The notes under the pieces are model-generated. The model did not search any database. It worked only from the letters and a program-made list of their open reading frames with translations, and was not told the DNA's origin. 64,000 bases of DNA, taken from NCBI GenBank assembly GCA_036872755.1, contig JAVHNS010000001.1, positions 992,001 to 1,056,000 on the forward strand, given 5' to 3'. This document shows positions 46,641 through 59,057 of the stretch, one piece after another. The translations under genes and the position numbers were made by a program. Source of the DNA: Orbilia blumenaviensis. Taxonomy: Eukaryota; Ascomycota; Orbiliomycetes; Orbiliales; Orbiliaceae. Within the stretch, counting starts at the first letter, position 1, and every line of letters begins with the position of its first letter.

Positions 46641-47852
46641 TCACCTCCTGCTACCACTGCCAGGCGGAGGCGGTCCATAAGAATGTCCACTCTTCCGTCT
46701 GCTGCTTCTCCTATTCTGATCCGCGGTCATACCCGGCTCCTCTGGGAATGGGTTATCGAGCATGTCCTCAAGGTAAGTACTCGGCGTCCTTCCGCCAGCA
46801 GGTACACCGAGAGTGGAGCTGATACTAGGAGCCTGAGCATGTCCTTGACCCGGCGAAGGTCTTCTAGCAGCCGGGGTCAACAACGGAGACGCAGGTGGTG
46901 TTCCGACAACATGCGAATCACGGGTCGCAGGACGAGGTCTCGGCAGCGAATCACGGGATTGGTTAAACGGGAGATTTGTAGAAGCAGCTGGAGCGTAGTA
47001 CCCTGCAGGGAGATACTGGGATTGTCGTTGATGGGAGTTTCCATTATTAGCGGTTGGCGAGAAGAACAAGGATGTGTTCGGGGTAGTTCCGAGACCTGTG
47101 GTTCGGGACGCGGTTCCCAAATGGTCGAGCGAAAGGGAGGACCCTGCACCGGCGCTGTAGAAGGATTTCTTGGTCGCAGCCGGGTTATGGTAGCGACCGA
47201 GAAGTCCAGCTTTGGAATCCGTAGTCACCGAATTGGCCTTTCTAATAGAACGACGGAGCTGCCAAGCTACAACCATCCTCCAGGCGAAGGCGATGAGACC
47301 GATGAGGCCGAGAGCAGCACCAACGGCGATAAAAACGGTACCTTCGGGGAGATCAGACCTTTGCATGTAAGGAGCGTTCTTGGTATTAGGAACAGCGGGT
47401 GGTGGATAATCCGGGATCTTGTATCTGCTGTTGTCCGGAGGGGTATATTTTGGAGGTGGTGGATCATCAGAATTGTCCGACGAACTGCTCGTTCCAGTAG
47501 CCCTGACAGTCGCAGTAGTCTTTGTCTCAGAACTCAACGACGGAGCATCCTCAGTCTGTTCCGGGACGGGAGTGGTCCTAGCTGGTGGTTCTTCTTCCTT
47601 CGACGATGCTTTAGTGTTGGACGGCTTGCTTTCGCTTTCGGTCTGAGAAGGCGTATTTTCTTCTTCGGTATTTGATTCCCTGGCAGGTGGATTCGTCGCA
47701 GAAGGAGTTTCTTCATTGTTGGTAGCTGCGGGTCTGTTGGTCACGCCGGTACTCTGAGCGCCGCCGTTGTTATTGTTATTGCCCTGAGCGACGACATTGC
47801 CCGACAAGCTGGCCAGGAGGACGAATATGGAAAGTGCAGATGACGGTCGCAT
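46641..47852 (-). CDS. CSI2-like single-pass membrane protein
   Basis: A single exon gives 403 residues. A signal peptide (MRPSSALSIFVLLASLSGNVVA) is followed by a long Ser/Thr/Pro/Asn/Glu-rich stretch to about 165, probably extracellular and O-glycosylated. One transmembrane helix at about 173-193 (TVFIAVGAALGLIGLIAFAWR) follows the conserved RSDLPEG motif, and then comes a basic cytoplasmic start (WQLRRSIRKA). The tail is Pro/Ser/Gly-rich with a conserved-looking TYLEDMLDNPFPE segment at about 355-368. This architecture, with RSDLPEGTVFIAVGA, is that of fungal Csi2 proteins, linked in yeast to chitin and septum formation. A large open frame on the opposite strand (46683-47675) is a shadow of this gene. 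Confidence 0.75.
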   Translation of the reverse strand: MRPSSALSIFVLLASLSGNVVAQGNNNNNGGAQSTGVTNRPAATNNEETPSATNPPARESNTEEENTPSQTESESKPSNTKASSKEEEPPARTTPVPEQTEDAPSLSSETKTTATVRATGTSSSSDNSDDPPPPKYTPPDNSRYKIPDYPPPAVPNTKNAPYMQRSDLPEGTVFIAVGAALGLIGLIAFAWRMVVAWQLRRSIRKANSVTTDSKAGLLGRYHNPAATKKSFYSAGAGSSLSLDHLGTASRTTGLGTTPNTSLFFSPTANNGNSHQRQSQYLPAGYYAPAASTNLPFNQSRDSLPRPRPATRDSHVVGTPPASPLLTPAARRPSPGQGHAQAPSISSTLGVPAGGRTPSTYLEDMLDNPFPEEPGMTADQNRRSSRRKSGHSYGPPPPGSGSRR

Positions 47853-50395
47853 GATTGCTAGCCGTTATTTTATTTTAAATAATAAAAAAATTAAAAAAAG
47901 GAGAGAAGAGAAGGCAGGTAGTTTTGATCCGGAGCCTGCACGGGAAGGGGAAGGGAGGAAGGGACCGGTTGTCGAAGGTGCGTATGTGTAGATGGATGGA
48001 CGAAGAAGTTATTGGATTTGATTGGGAGATGTTTCCGTTCTGCTCTTTTGAAATTGCGAAAGATTTCGAGAAGGAAAAAAAAAACAGCCTCGTCGCTAAA
48101 ATATCGATCCTGTCGCAATGAAAACACAAAACGTCGAATCCCAATTCAAACAGACGAAATCGAATCGAAGGTAGTCGGACTTTTTTTTTAAAAAAAAAAA
48201 AAAACCTGGAATCGAATCGAATTGTAGCAGTCGTAATAATAGTCGTAGTGTTGCAATAAAGAAGTTGTGGTAGCAGTAGTAGTAGCAGTAATATAAGAAA
48301 TAAGTGCAGGCTGTATCACGTAGCACGGCGGGAAGAAAGAAAAAAAAAAGGTCAGCCTTTGGTTCAATTCAAGCTGTCAAAAATATGTATGTGATGTGAT
48401 GTATATTCCAAGCCTCTTCCTTCTCTCTTCTTCTTTTTTTCAAGTTCAAGTTCAAGTTCAAGTTCAAGTTCTCTCTCCCTGCCATTCGCTATTCTACTCG
48501 AGGTGAAAAAGGTATCAAAAGAGCGGGGGGTTAGAGTAGAGGAGAGGAGAGGAGCAAGTATGGAGTACCGGGGAGAACAGGGAAGCGGAAGGGAAAGGCA
48601 AAAAAAAAAAAAGGGAAAAAACGCCGGATTCGGTCGAATTATTGACAGGTCGTTGTAGCGGTTTCTATTTGGGGGGTGGGATGGGGACACAGCATTCCAT
48701 TCCGAGGGGCCGGGTTGACAAGAGATTGATCAAGATCCAAGATCCAATATCGAAGAAGAGGCTTTTTAAGGGGGTGTTACATGAAGAAGATCAAGATCAA
48801 GATCAAGAAGAAGAAGAACAAGCCGGTCGGGTAGAAAATATGCTCGTCCTCGTGTATGCACTCAGAAAAAGAGAGAGAGGGAGAGGCAGAGAGAGAGAGA
48901 GAGAGGAAAATAGCCAAAAGGGCCGACTGGACAAACAGCCTACTAACTACCTAACTACCCGGCGCCCCCCCTTCGAAGGGAAAAAAAAAAAAAAAACAGA
49001 ACAGAACAGGCGAGAAGAAGAAGAGGAAGTAAAGAGGTAAAGAGGTAGGTATGTTGGAAACTATGCACCTACCAAAAATGCAACTGACGGACAGACCGGG
49101 GTATCTCTTCAGCTAAAAGTGGAATATCGAACGGTTCGTATACGGTATCGATTAAATTGTACGTATGTATGGATATATATGTAAAGCGAGCGTGGGTGTT
49201 ATGGAGTTTCTGCGATCCCGAAAGATCCAGATCCAGATCCAGGTAGATAGATTCGAAGATATAACGAGCGACGACTTTGAAAAAAAGAAGAAGAAGAAGA
49301 AGAAAGGGAGGAGGAGAGAAGAGACGAAAGAATACGAAAGAGAGACACACAGAGAGAGAGAGGATTAGAATAGAAAAAGAGACAGCCCTACTCCTTGCCT
49401 GACCTGACCCTGCTTCTACTGCTTTACTTTTTTCCTTTTGGAAAGACTTGGCGGGTACCAGAGAAATACGACGGTACCTTGACTACCTTTAGTTGGAAGT
49501 ACCCTCTTGACATACCAAACAAAAAAAGCGAGAGTGTGTGTGTGTGGGTATAATATGTGTATATGTGTATATACGTGTATGCTAGGTATGTATGTAGTAT
49601 GTAAACGAGAGGATGGGAAAAAAAGAAGGTACCTGACCAAAACGATGCAATGAGAGAAGAGAAAAGAGAGAGAAAGAGGGGGGATTGCGTCGATGCAGGG
49701 CGAAATGACAGGTCCCTTTCAGTACGGCTTGGTTACTTCAACTCCAGAAGGCCAAGCTCAGCCAAAGGGAAGCCCCTGATGGCGAAATACCCAATACAAT
49801 GCCGCTGAACTGACAGTGTGTACCTGCAAGTAACTCCTTTAGCGAAGGTAACTAACAAATGCGCAGGACGGGCAAAGGAAGGAAAGAGAAAGGGAAAAAA
49901 AGGAGAGTTTTGCGCCGCCCGCCCTTGTCATCGCCCTAGTCCTGGAAGAGAATAGTGGCCTGTGCGGACGTAACCATTCCAGAAAGTTACCCCCCTCCTC
50001 TTCTTAGCCTTTTTCCTTTCCACCCCGAGTTCGAGCCTTTTTTCTATTTCAGGAACACACAGCTAATTAGCTAGCTCAATCTCGTCTGATGGTCCAGCTA
50101 TTGTGTGCTCGCAGCGCAGCTTAGAAGCTTGTTTTCTCTCTCTCTCTCTTTACGCCTCCCGATGATGACATCGCTCCCGTTCTACCTATCGATATACACA
50201 CTATCTTGTCTATCTATATGGATAATATTACTGAGATGATACCTGCCTCGTGATACCTTTCCTTCCCATCCTATAGGCCTATCGATAGGATTTCCATAAA
50301 AAGGGGGGGTTCCAGCACAGTACCCAATCGTCGAAGAGCTGGAGGTGATTGCTTTATACTAACCACCTAGCGATCCAACGTTACAATCACACTCT

Positions 50396-50420
50396 TATAT
50401 ATATATATATATATATATAA
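50396..50420. repeat. (TA)n microsatellite
   Basis: An uninterrupted TA run of about 12 units, followed within 40 nt by an ATT trinucleotide run. Confidence 0.9.
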
Positions 50421-51125
50421 GTTAAGCTAAGTTTTGAATGATGGGCACATTATTATTATTATTATTATTATACACCCCATGACCAGGCCTCCACTGTTAC
50501 ACCCGAGATCATATCAGATCACAAATGAGATATATACATACATACACACTTACACATACATCAAGTATACACTTACTTACATATCCAGGATGCTTTCATG
50601 CCTCGTACTCTCCTGCACTGCAGTGCAGTACCGCATACCTAACGTCGTCTCTCTCGTCTGGTACAGGCCAGTTAGCTTAAAAGCATTGGCTTAGCGTATA
50701 TATAGTTTAGTGTAGTTAATGCAATCAGAGTAGCACAAATCACAATCCCTTTTTCTACATCACATTAATTACCTAGGCATATTAAAAAAAAAAAAAAAAA
50801 GCTACAGTCAACGGGTGCGAATTAAGGTTGTCAAGCCCCACTTAAATTAAAATTTATTTTTTTATGTTAAAAGAGAAAAAAAAAGAAACTTTCCACAAAA
50901 GAACATTTTATTCCCTCGAGCTCTCACGCATCATGATCACGTCGAAAGCTAAGCTAGTAGATAGAGTTCCGAGTAAGGAAAATATTGAAGTCGGTCGATG
51001 TGTTTATAGCAGTTATACACACACGACACTGCTATGTAGGGGGATAGGGCATGTATCATATCATCACCACCCTAAGAACGAAAAAGAAAGACACGTCCGT
51101 CTATAGTAGGAAAGAAAAAAACACA

Positions 51126-51149
51126 AATCGATCGATCGATCGATCGATC
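51126..51149. repeat. (ATCG)n microsatellite
   Basis: About six perfect ATCG units. The unit is self-complementary, so the run is palindromic. Confidence 0.9.
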
Positions 51150-51379
51150 CTTCGTCATTCCTCTTCGTCGTTATCAATAGAACACGTAGTAGCCAGTAGC
51201 AGCCCCCGTCAATCATTTTGTTTTTTTTGTAAAAAAGTAAAGAAATAAGAGAGAAAGAAGTAGTAGTGGTGGTGATGATGCCACAGAATAGGAGTTGTAG
51301 TTGCAGTTAGGGCAGTGGCAGTCAGTCAGAGAGATAGAGAGATAAAGTATGTATCATGAAAAAAAAACAAGGTGAAAAT

Positions 51380-52245
51380 TTATCTCCAGTTTCCACCATC
51401 GTTGCCGCCATATCCACCACCGCTGCCGCCACCGTATCCACCACCGCCGTATCCTCGACCACCACCGCCGCCGTAGCCTATTCGTTGTCATGATTGTAAT
51501 TAGCCTCTGTAAATTATATAGTATATATATATATATATATATATATATTATGATATAGATGTATGAGACTTACCACCACGACGTCCACCGCCGCCGCCGC
51601 CGCTCTGTCTCTCAGCAGCCCTATCGACACGGATTCTTCGTCCATCGAAGCTATATAGAGCACATTATCACCGTGTTGTAAGCCAAAGTGGTTCTCCCGG
51701 ATAAATATACATGTATATAAAAAAACGTCATGCTCGCATAACGTGGGAGGGGAAAAGAGGGGAAGAAGAACAGAGAGGAGGGGAAAGAATCAGAAAGATG
51801 GAAGAGGGAGGATGGACATACTCCTGATCGTTCATAGCTTCTTGGGCAGCAGTAGCCTCATCTTCACTTGAGAATGTAACGAACCCGAAGCCTCTGGATC
51901 GGCCGGTATCACGGTCCTTGACGATGACCTATCACGGTTTGGCGGGGAATGGATCAGTATGAGCGATATATATAAAAGATAAACCACACACACAAAAAAA
52001 AAGACGAAAAAAGAGGAGGAGGAAGAGGAGGAGGAGGAGAATAGAGGATAGGATAGGTACTTACAGCATCTTCAACGGTGCCAAACTCTCCAAACTTCGC
52101 ACGAAGAGAATTCTCATCGGTCCCAAAGGACAGACCTCTATTTCACATCAACATCCCAACGATGGCAGACGCGCGTAGGTTTTTCAAACGTTAGAGAAAT
52201 GCGCCTTTTTCCCCCCACATCCCCTCCAAGACGAACCATCGCCAT

Positions 52246-52276
<31 letters not shown>

Positions 52277-52386
52277 GAACGAAACACACACAACTTTTCT
52301 TTTCGGTGGTGATGAAAAAAAAAAAAAAAACGGAACTATGAAAGGAGAGACTAGCAGAAGACATACCCGATAAAAAGCTTCGACAT
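51380..52386 (-). CDS. Glycine-rich RRM RNA-binding protein
   Basis: Five exons (52386-52367, 52137-52065, 51928-51822, 51650-51574, 51477-51380) give 124 residues. One RRM (about 1-80) shows RNP2 KLFIGGLSF and RNP1 RGFGFVTF. The tail is [10 protein letters not shown] followed by repeated GYGGGG units ending GGNWR, as in cold-inducible CIRBP/RBM3 and plant GRP proteins; fungal homologues bind and chaperone RNA in nucleus and cytoplasm and respond to cold or stress. The RRM is encoded by four exons, so no long open frame exists. One intron (51573-51478) contains a TA microsatellite, and the first intron (52366-52138) contains a T run of about 29. The fourth exon joins to read [15 protein letters not shown]. 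All junctions are GT-AG and in frame. Confidence 0.93.
51521..51549. repeat. (TA)n microsatellite in an intron
   Basis: A TA run inside the last intron of the glycine-rich RNA-binding protein gene. Confidence 0.9.
52248..52276. repeat. Poly-T run in the first intron of the RRM gene
   Basis: About 29 consecutive T on the + strand, read as A in the transcript, followed by a second A-rich run at about 52316-52330. Its length is likely to vary between strains or assemblies. Confidence 0.85.
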
Positions 52387-53102
52387 GATGGAATAGATGT
52401 GGGATTTTTCTTTTCAGAAGAAAAGAAAAAGAAAAAAGAAGGGGGAATTGAGGATTATGTATCGGAAAGGGTGGGAAGTGGGAGGGAAGAGGATGAGATG
52501 GAATGGAATGGAGGGGGGGAAAGAAGAGATATCGGGTTTACTTTCTTTGGTGCGAGAAAATATCGTTCGTTTCGTTGGCGGGGTGGGCAAACCATACACC
52601 AACACCACCAACACCACCAACACGCAGAACGAGAGGGAGAAAAAAAAAAAAAAAAAAAAAAAAAGTTAGCGTGAGTGTTGTTACCTACCTACATAGTATG
52701 CAACTGCCGTCTACCTTCAGTCACCATGAGTCTACACACCTATAGCTCTTAGTCAGCAGCTGGCCGGTGGCGTGGGAAAGCGGTCTAACCCCAACCAGCC
52801 TGTTCCCTCCCAAAAGCGTCTACAACACATTTGAACATCCCGCCTGCCTATGATATCATCCCATCCTCTTTAGCTACCTTTCCCCACAGTCTCTCAGCAT
52901 TCCATCCTCAACCTCCCCCCTTCACCACTCCACCTAAAACCTCCCCCAAACACCCATCCATTCCATCTCCAAAACACCTTCAACCTCCTCCATAAAAAAA
53001 ATAAAAAAACTCACCAGTCCAATATATCAGTGTTACTTCATACCAAAGCAACGTACTATAAACTATAAACTTTTGTAAAAAAAAAAAACCTTTGCAGAAA
53101 AA
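52387..53102. other. Divergent promoter between the RRM gene and the SRPBCC gene
   Basis: The interval has an A run of about 25 at 52640-52664 and a short ACACCACCA tandem at about 52598-52620. The + strand stretch from 52397 is purine-rich and gives only Lys/Glu-rich chance frames. No gene is seen. Confidence 0.5.
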
Positions 53103-53751
53103 ATGTCGACTATCGTAATCCCAACCAGCACCAGCGTCACCGAATCCGCCGTCATCAAGGCTCCCCTCTCCGCCGTCTGGCACCTCATCAAGCTCAATTC
53201 GTTCTCACAATGGTGGTCCGCCCTCCAGAGCAGTGAAGTCGTCAGCGGTGTTTCTGATGAAACCGATGTGCGTCCCTTCTTTTTCCCCTCATATATTTTA
53301 TATTTTATATTCCCAGTAGTAGTTTTAATATATATAAAGTTATACTTTAAGTATCTATATCCTGACTGACTGACTAACTTTTGTGACCATAACAGGTCTT
53401 CAAATGGACCTTCAAAGACGGCACCGTCGTCGAAATCAAGCAGGAAGCTCACTCCGGTATCTACTTATCTCCTTCCTCCAACCATATATAACACCATCAC
53501 TAATATAAAAAACAAAAGCAATCGACCACTACATAACCTACTCCGCCATCTCCTCCAACCCAGCCACAACCTATTCCTCAGTCATCTCCACCGTCCGTCT
53601 CTTCCCCATCACCTCGGGCGAGCACTCAAACAGCACCTTTGTCCAATGGAGCGCCAACTTCAGCGGTGATGCCGATGCTGGCGTCATTCAGGATGCGAGG
53701 TATAAGCGTCAGGAAGGGTTGGCTGATTTGGCTAAGAAGGTTGGGAAGTAA
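53103..53751 (+). CDS. Small SRPBCC (START/polyketide-cyclase-like) domain protein
   Basis: Three exons (53103-53267, 53396-53456, 53519-53751) give 152 residues, the length of a single-domain Bet v1/SRPBCC protein. It begins with a beta strand and the typical first-helix motif SAVIKAPLSAVWHLIKLNSFSQWW, continues VFKWTFKDGTVVEIKQEAHS, and ends in the long carboxy-terminal helix DARYKRQEGLADLAKKVGK that lids the hydrophobic pocket. Members of this superfamily bind lipids, hormones or aromatic polyketides; the fungal proteins of this size are uncharacterised. No catalytic residue can be named. The gene is divergent from the RRM protein gene. The junctions GAT|GTC and G|CA are supported by frame and GT-AG sites. 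Confidence 0.78.
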
Positions 53752-54327
53752 AAAAATAAAAAAGTTTTTTGTTATTAGACATTACATTGAGGTTCGGGGA
53801 GGAATGGTTTTTATTCATACTCATTATTCATACTCACCCCGTTTGGCAGGCATTGCATTGGAAAAAAATGTCTTATGAGCATATGAATCCTTTTTTCTTT
53901 TTCTCTAGGGAATGTAGAGAAATGATAATTAACCGTCCGTTTTGCAAAAAAAATAAAGTAAAATTCTTTCGGTTGGTGGGGGATCATCATAGCCTCCATT
54001 CCTCTCCTGATAGGGAGAGCTACATACCAGGGACATACAGAGCCATAGCGCATTCTATAACTTTAAAAGAACAAGCAGAAGAAAAAGCAAATGGAAACGT
54101 TAGACAATTAATTACTTGCTACCCGTTTCTAACGAGGAATGAGAACCGGTTGGTAAAAGAAAAAAGGCCGTTGATTATAACGTCGGTGTCGTGTAAGTCT
54201 ATATAAATACAAAATCTTCAATTCCGTGTATTCCTCCAAGGCCTTTCTTTACAAAGGCCCCACAATTGGTAATTATACTATATCAAAAAAAACATATAAA
54301 CAAGGAAGAAGTTAGATAGTACTATCA
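53752..54327. other. Shared 3' region of convergent genes
   Basis: A 576-nt AT-rich interval between the stops of the SRPBCC gene and INSIG. Frames here overlap on both strands and match nothing. Confidence 0.5.
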
Positions 54328-55601
54328 TCACAACCTCCTCCTCCCCCAAACCCTCCTCCCGATATTCCCAAAACACAGACAGCTAACGTAAAGCACGCTA
54401 GCAATCCACGTCGTCGCTCCCCAGAACTGCATCTGCAGCTCTGCGCCTCCGTGACCTGTAACCGCCATACCTCTCAGCTTCTCAATGATACCGACTCCGT
54501 CATCGCTGGGGATCGCTACAAAGTCAGGGTTTACGCCGATCAAGAACATGGAACCGAATACGGCTACGAAGGTGGAGAGCCAGAAGCCGGTACGTGTGCG
54601 GTCGAGGAGATACCATAGGACGGGGTTTGCAGAGGCGAGGGTTAGGGATGCTTGCGAGGTTGATTGCCAGGGTAGTTTTCTCTGTATCACAAAAAAAAAA
54701 TATCATATCAATTAGTATCGTATTCATTTTATTTATTTTGTTTTTTGGAAATGTGTATATTGGGAGATATAAAACTTACGATAGCATACGCGATACCAAC
54801 AAAGGCACCAATGCTCCTAACTGCTGGATTCCAACCTGGCATGATAGCCTCCGCTCGCTCCTCACCAACAATGACACCCGCACCACCACCACCGCCACTA
54901 CTTCCATTCTCCTTCCCAGAAGCCTTCTTATTATCATCATCATCAGTCCCACTCTCCCAAACATACTCCTCCCAAACGCCATCCACCCACGGCAGCAAAC
55001 TCCCCAGTACCACAGCCGCAAGTCCCCAAAATGCCAGATACCCCGGTGTATCCCTCTCCACCGGCACCTTCACAGGCGCAATATGACTCTGATCGTGTAA
55101 CCTCGAGATTATAAACCCATAACTCGCGCCAGCCGAGAACAGTAGCGTTAACTGTCCAATCCGGCGAATGACTCCGTCTTTCCTTTCACCAGGTCTTAAA
55201 GAATGATGCCGTGATAGATTCGATAATGGTCTTGACCGTTTCGAAGGAAGTTCACTGCCATCTTCTCCTGATAATTCAGTCGGAGAGGTGGGGATGCTGC
55301 TACCGCCGTTGGCTAGTAGATTTGCACTGCTAGAATGTCGTGTTGCGCCTGGTGTTCCGGGGACGCTGTCGTAGGCTGAGGGACCGTAGATGCCGAATAA
55401 AGCGCTCGTGGTGAGGTTTCGGATCGATTGGGAACGTTTGGAGAGCGGGCCCGAGGGGGTTATGGTGCCGCCGTTGCTGGTTTCTGTGGGAGGTTGGAGT
55501 TCGTTTGTGGGTGTGTCGGTTGGGGAGGGGTCGAAGTTGTCGCCGAGGATGAAGCCGCGACGGGGGGTGGGTTTGTGGATTGGAGGGGAGGCTTCTGTCA
55601 T
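54328..55601 (-). CDS. INSIG-domain ER membrane protein
   Basis: Two exons (55601-54780, 54681-54328) give 391 residues. Insig proteins hold SCAP/SREBP or HMG-CoA reductase in the ER membrane and regulate sterol synthesis; fungal versions (yeast Nsg1/2, Aspergillus InsA, fission yeast Ins1) act on HMG-CoA reductase. Residues 1-145 are Ser/Pro/Thr-rich and cytosolic. Membrane segments follow: LTLLFSAGASYGFIISRLHDQ (about 150-170), GYLAFWGLAAVVLGSLLPWVD (about 188-208), SIGAFVGIAYAIRKLPW across the intron, PVLWYLLDRTRTGFWLSTFVAVFGSMFLI, and a last one near WGATTWIASVLYVSCLCFG. A Gly/Asp/Lys-rich loop (about 215-245) separates segments 2 and 3. The order and the SYGFIISRLHDQ and RKLPWQSTSQASL motifs support the family. 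Confidence 0.85.
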
Positions 55602-58600
55602 CTTTTATTATATATATGCTGGAGCTGATTTTTCCAAATCTACTATGTTGTGTTTGAGGGTGGTGAGGTTTTGGTTTTATTTGTAGAGTTAACGTGGTTT
55701 GGATTTTGGGGAAAGCGGCGAGAGTTTTGGTGGGTTTTCCCGCTAATTTAGGCCGAAGCTATTTTTTTCTCTTTTCGTTTCGAGTCAGCGCCCAATTACA
55801 ATGCAGCAGTTCAACTGGAAGCCAGAACACGAGCAATTGCATGCAGAGCAGAGCAGGAAGGAGAGATCCAGCCCCAGCTTTTAAATACTCACTCTAGTTA
55901 CCTAGCTATAGCTATCACAGTGTAATGAATGAGGTTTGAGTATGATGACACTTCGAGGAACTCCCCGAAGATAAAATAAAGAATCACGTAAAACTCGTCC
56001 GGCGTGACCAATTGACCTCGATACGAGTTGGAACTTTCGAAAAGAAGGAACTGTCAGGTGCTTTTGAACGGTTTTTTTTTTTTTTTTTTTTCGTTTCTGT
56101 TTGGGTGAAAATGTAAAGTACCCCAGCTTTTTTTTTCTTTTCTCTTGCTGAGTTTTGGTAAAGGACCCTGGCTACCTGTTCCCCAATGCAATCAATGCCG
56201 GACTTTTTTCGGCCGGAGAACTTTTGAAAACACCGGATGCTCAGGATGGACGTGTAGTACGTACGTATTGGACCTTTTTTTTTTGTTGTTTTAGGGGAAG
56301 GGGATCGCGAGGACAGGCGGAGATGGCGTTTTCTTTGAAAAGGTAGGAGTCAAAATGGACGGCTGTACCTGTCAAGAAGAGAGGTCGTATGGCGTTCGCA
56401 AAGAAGGAAATCAGGATTCTGTAGTAGAGCTAAATAGGTACTGTTGCTCGTGATATATATATACTTCTGCTTCAACCTCCACTGCTTTTTATATGTAAAA
56501 CCTCGAGAAGGCCAATGCAAATGCACAATGTAATGGAGAGAAGGGGGATCTGAGAGTAAAAAACGCTCAGCTTTTAAATTCTTTATTTTGTCCCCAACGA
56601 AACAAATAGACCAGGTAGTTACAGCTCAGCTACACATAAGTATCTTCTAAACTAGCCGTCAAAGGCCCTTGCAAACGGTTGTGTCTTGTTACAAGATTGA
56701 GCCAAAGCTTTTTTTTATACATACTATATAGTAAAGTTGTGTAGGTAGCTCACCAGGTACCGGACCAGGGGTGGGTCGGTGGGTGCTGTTTTCGAAGCAT
56801 GTGAAAATGAAGGAAATAGCGAGCAAAACGGAACATGGCGGATGAATATAATACAATCCTATGGGTGCGCAGCCCGCAGATTCGATTCTGGTCTAGTGGT
56901 CACTCTGATTGGATTCGATTCGATATTTGCTGGCCCGGTCTGGACGGGATATCCCCTTCCTACGCAGGACCGGTCTTCCCCAACATTGCAGCAGCATTGC
57001 CGCGCTGACACCAGGGTTCGGTTCTGACTTTTTTTTTGGAATGCTATGATGCCCAACAGGTCGCCTGGAATTGGCTGGCGGGAAAGGTACCTTTTTTAGT
57101 GGATAATGGGAAAGTTAAATACTCGTTTGGTGTTCTATCTATCTCGAAAAAGATGATGATGGTATATAATGCGATGCGGTGCGTGAGCTTGCGAGGTCTA
57201 GGGAATGATCGAAGTGGCAACGCAGAAAATACCACAGCTCACATTCCTGCGAACTTCTAGACTAGACCTTGGTTATGATGCTGCCTGTTGATATTACGGC
57301 GGGTAAAGCTAGTAGCACGGGAGATGGAAGCTATACTGAAATTTTTACCACTACTCCAAGAAGATACTAATTGCTCGGACTGTACTTATCTGTGGAAGTA
57401 CCTAAACCTGAGTACTCGGGGCTCGCCTGTCAGCTCTACCCTGTATTCGCGAATCATGCCACTGCGCTGCTTACATGTATAATATTGAACATCCTCAACT
57501 TGCAAAATACGACGTCGTTTGGTCATCAATATCAACATTTCCGACTCCCAAGGGTCGTATAACTATATCGAATCATGTCATCGCGCGAACCCGTGCCCGA
57601 GATTTACCACCCGAGCGGGATTATGTCTTATTCAACGGCCACTAGCGCGTGTAGACCTTCAGTGGCTGAGTTGACCCTTCCTGACGTATTTTTCTTCCTT
57701 CTTTCGTTTGACTTTTTTCCTTCCTTTTCCTTTGACTGAACTGGCTACAGAAGCAATAATACTTTTAGCCTCCAAACGAAGGATGAGATGATGCTTTTGT
57801 TTCATCGTGGAGAGTTCGTATGATCATGTGTGAAACCATTTTCAATTTTAGCATCTATATGTCCTGAAACAAGTCTGTAAACAAAATCTTTGGTATCGCG
57901 AGATATATCGAGCTAATCGACGTTTTGTGCCCCTCTACATAGATATACGCACGTCCGCTCTGACTACAGTTTTTTTTTTCTTTCTTAAGGTACCATATTA
58001 ATATCCCCAGATTTACTACAGCTGGCTCAACCTTCCTCAGTAAAAAAAAAAAAAAAAATGGTAATTCCTCCAGGTCTTAACAACCTCACTAAGATAGTTT
58101 AAGACTCTAGAGAACTTCTGCCTCTCCCAAGACTTCAAAACTTGATAAAGGTGCTTAAGCTTCTTAAGCTTGTAATAGTTTATTAAGATGACGTTGCATT
58201 ATTAAGGGTCGTATTCCCTTAATAAGACAGTATCATCTTAACAAAAGTCGCAATCTTAAACAGACTCTTTGTATCTTAAGAAGAGTCGAAATCTTAAGCA
58301 AATTCTTACATCTTATGAAGGGGCACCGATCTTAAGCAGATTATTTGGATCTTAAGAAAGAGTGTGTCATCTTAAAAAAGTGTCTCATGTCTTATAAGTG
58401 TCGTTTGCTTCGTTGGGTCCACACTCCGATTGTTGGCATTGGATTGGGACGTCTTTACTTAGCAGAGATTAAGACTTCAGATTCTGCGGCAGGCTCACCT
58501 GCAGACGCAATCTCTCTCAATATTATACTGTGATTCCGGTGATACGGTTGTTAATAGAGGTTTTGCAAGCTGCTTTTTTTTCCCATTTCAGACGACGGAG

Positions 58601-59057
58601 TATAGATAGTTATATCGACCTTTACGGGGTAGGAGTTTTTTTTGGACATTATTGTAGTGCGGATATGTTCTGATACATACCGTCGATGTGTTTTCCAGGA
58701 TGTGAAATTAGATCTGAGCGTGCAGCACTAGTCGATGCGGCATTGAGTCGTTTCCCTTAAATTCGAGATGTGAAGTTTCGAAACCATATTCCGAATTTCA
58801 TCAAGAACGGAGAAGGTTTAATCTGTAACACGAGAGGTCAAGTCACGTTTCCTATATATTTATACTAGGCTTCTAGGTCCGAGACTAATATTTATATCAG
58901 TCACTTCACAAATAATTCCAAAAAAAAGCATCACCGCTAGGGATGTCTTAAGAAATTCATGATACCCTTATATTCGATATCCCCGCCTAAGGCCCCCTCC
59001 AATGTTTATATCTACCAAGTATAACTAGCCAGCTAAAAAATAAAATAAACCGACCTC
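55602..59057. other. Long intergenic region with one tandem repeat
   Basis: No gene is supported in about 3.5 kb. Present are a T run at about 56072-56090, an A run at about 58040-58057, and the ATCTTAAG repeat at 58234-58400. Frames at 56155-57562 are short, without introns that extend them, and match no family. Confidence 0.45.
58234..58400. repeat. About nine degenerate 19-20-nt repeats around ATCTTAAG
   Basis: The heptamer ATCTTAA or a one-base variant recurs about every 19-20 nt at roughly 58234, 58253, 58273, 58291, 58309, 58329, 58349, 58369 and 58388. Alternate units carry complementary flanks (GACTCTT before and AAGAGTC after the copy at 58273), so pairs of units can form a hairpin. 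Further CTTAAG copies just upstream (58155-58170) may belong to it. Confidence 0.75.

Larger units (their letters stand above)
47853..51379. other. Long intergenic region dense in simple repeats
   Basis: No gene is supported in about 3.5 kb. It holds a (CAAGTT)5 run at 48441-48470, GATCAA and GAA runs at about 48785-48815, AGAGAG runs at 48860-48910 and 49330-49365, a TA run at 50396-50420, (ATT)n at about 50450-50470, and (ATCG)n at 51126-51149. All open frames across it translate these repeats. It separates the 5' end of the CSI2-like gene from the 3' end of the RNA-binding protein gene, so regulatory sequence for CSI2 is likely within it. Confidence 0.45.

Noticed and set aside
46683..47675. 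330-codon + strand open frame
   Set aside because: It is antisense to the CSI2-like gene, is Arg/Ser-rich as expected from reverse translation of a Pro/Ser/Thr-rich protein, and has no domain.
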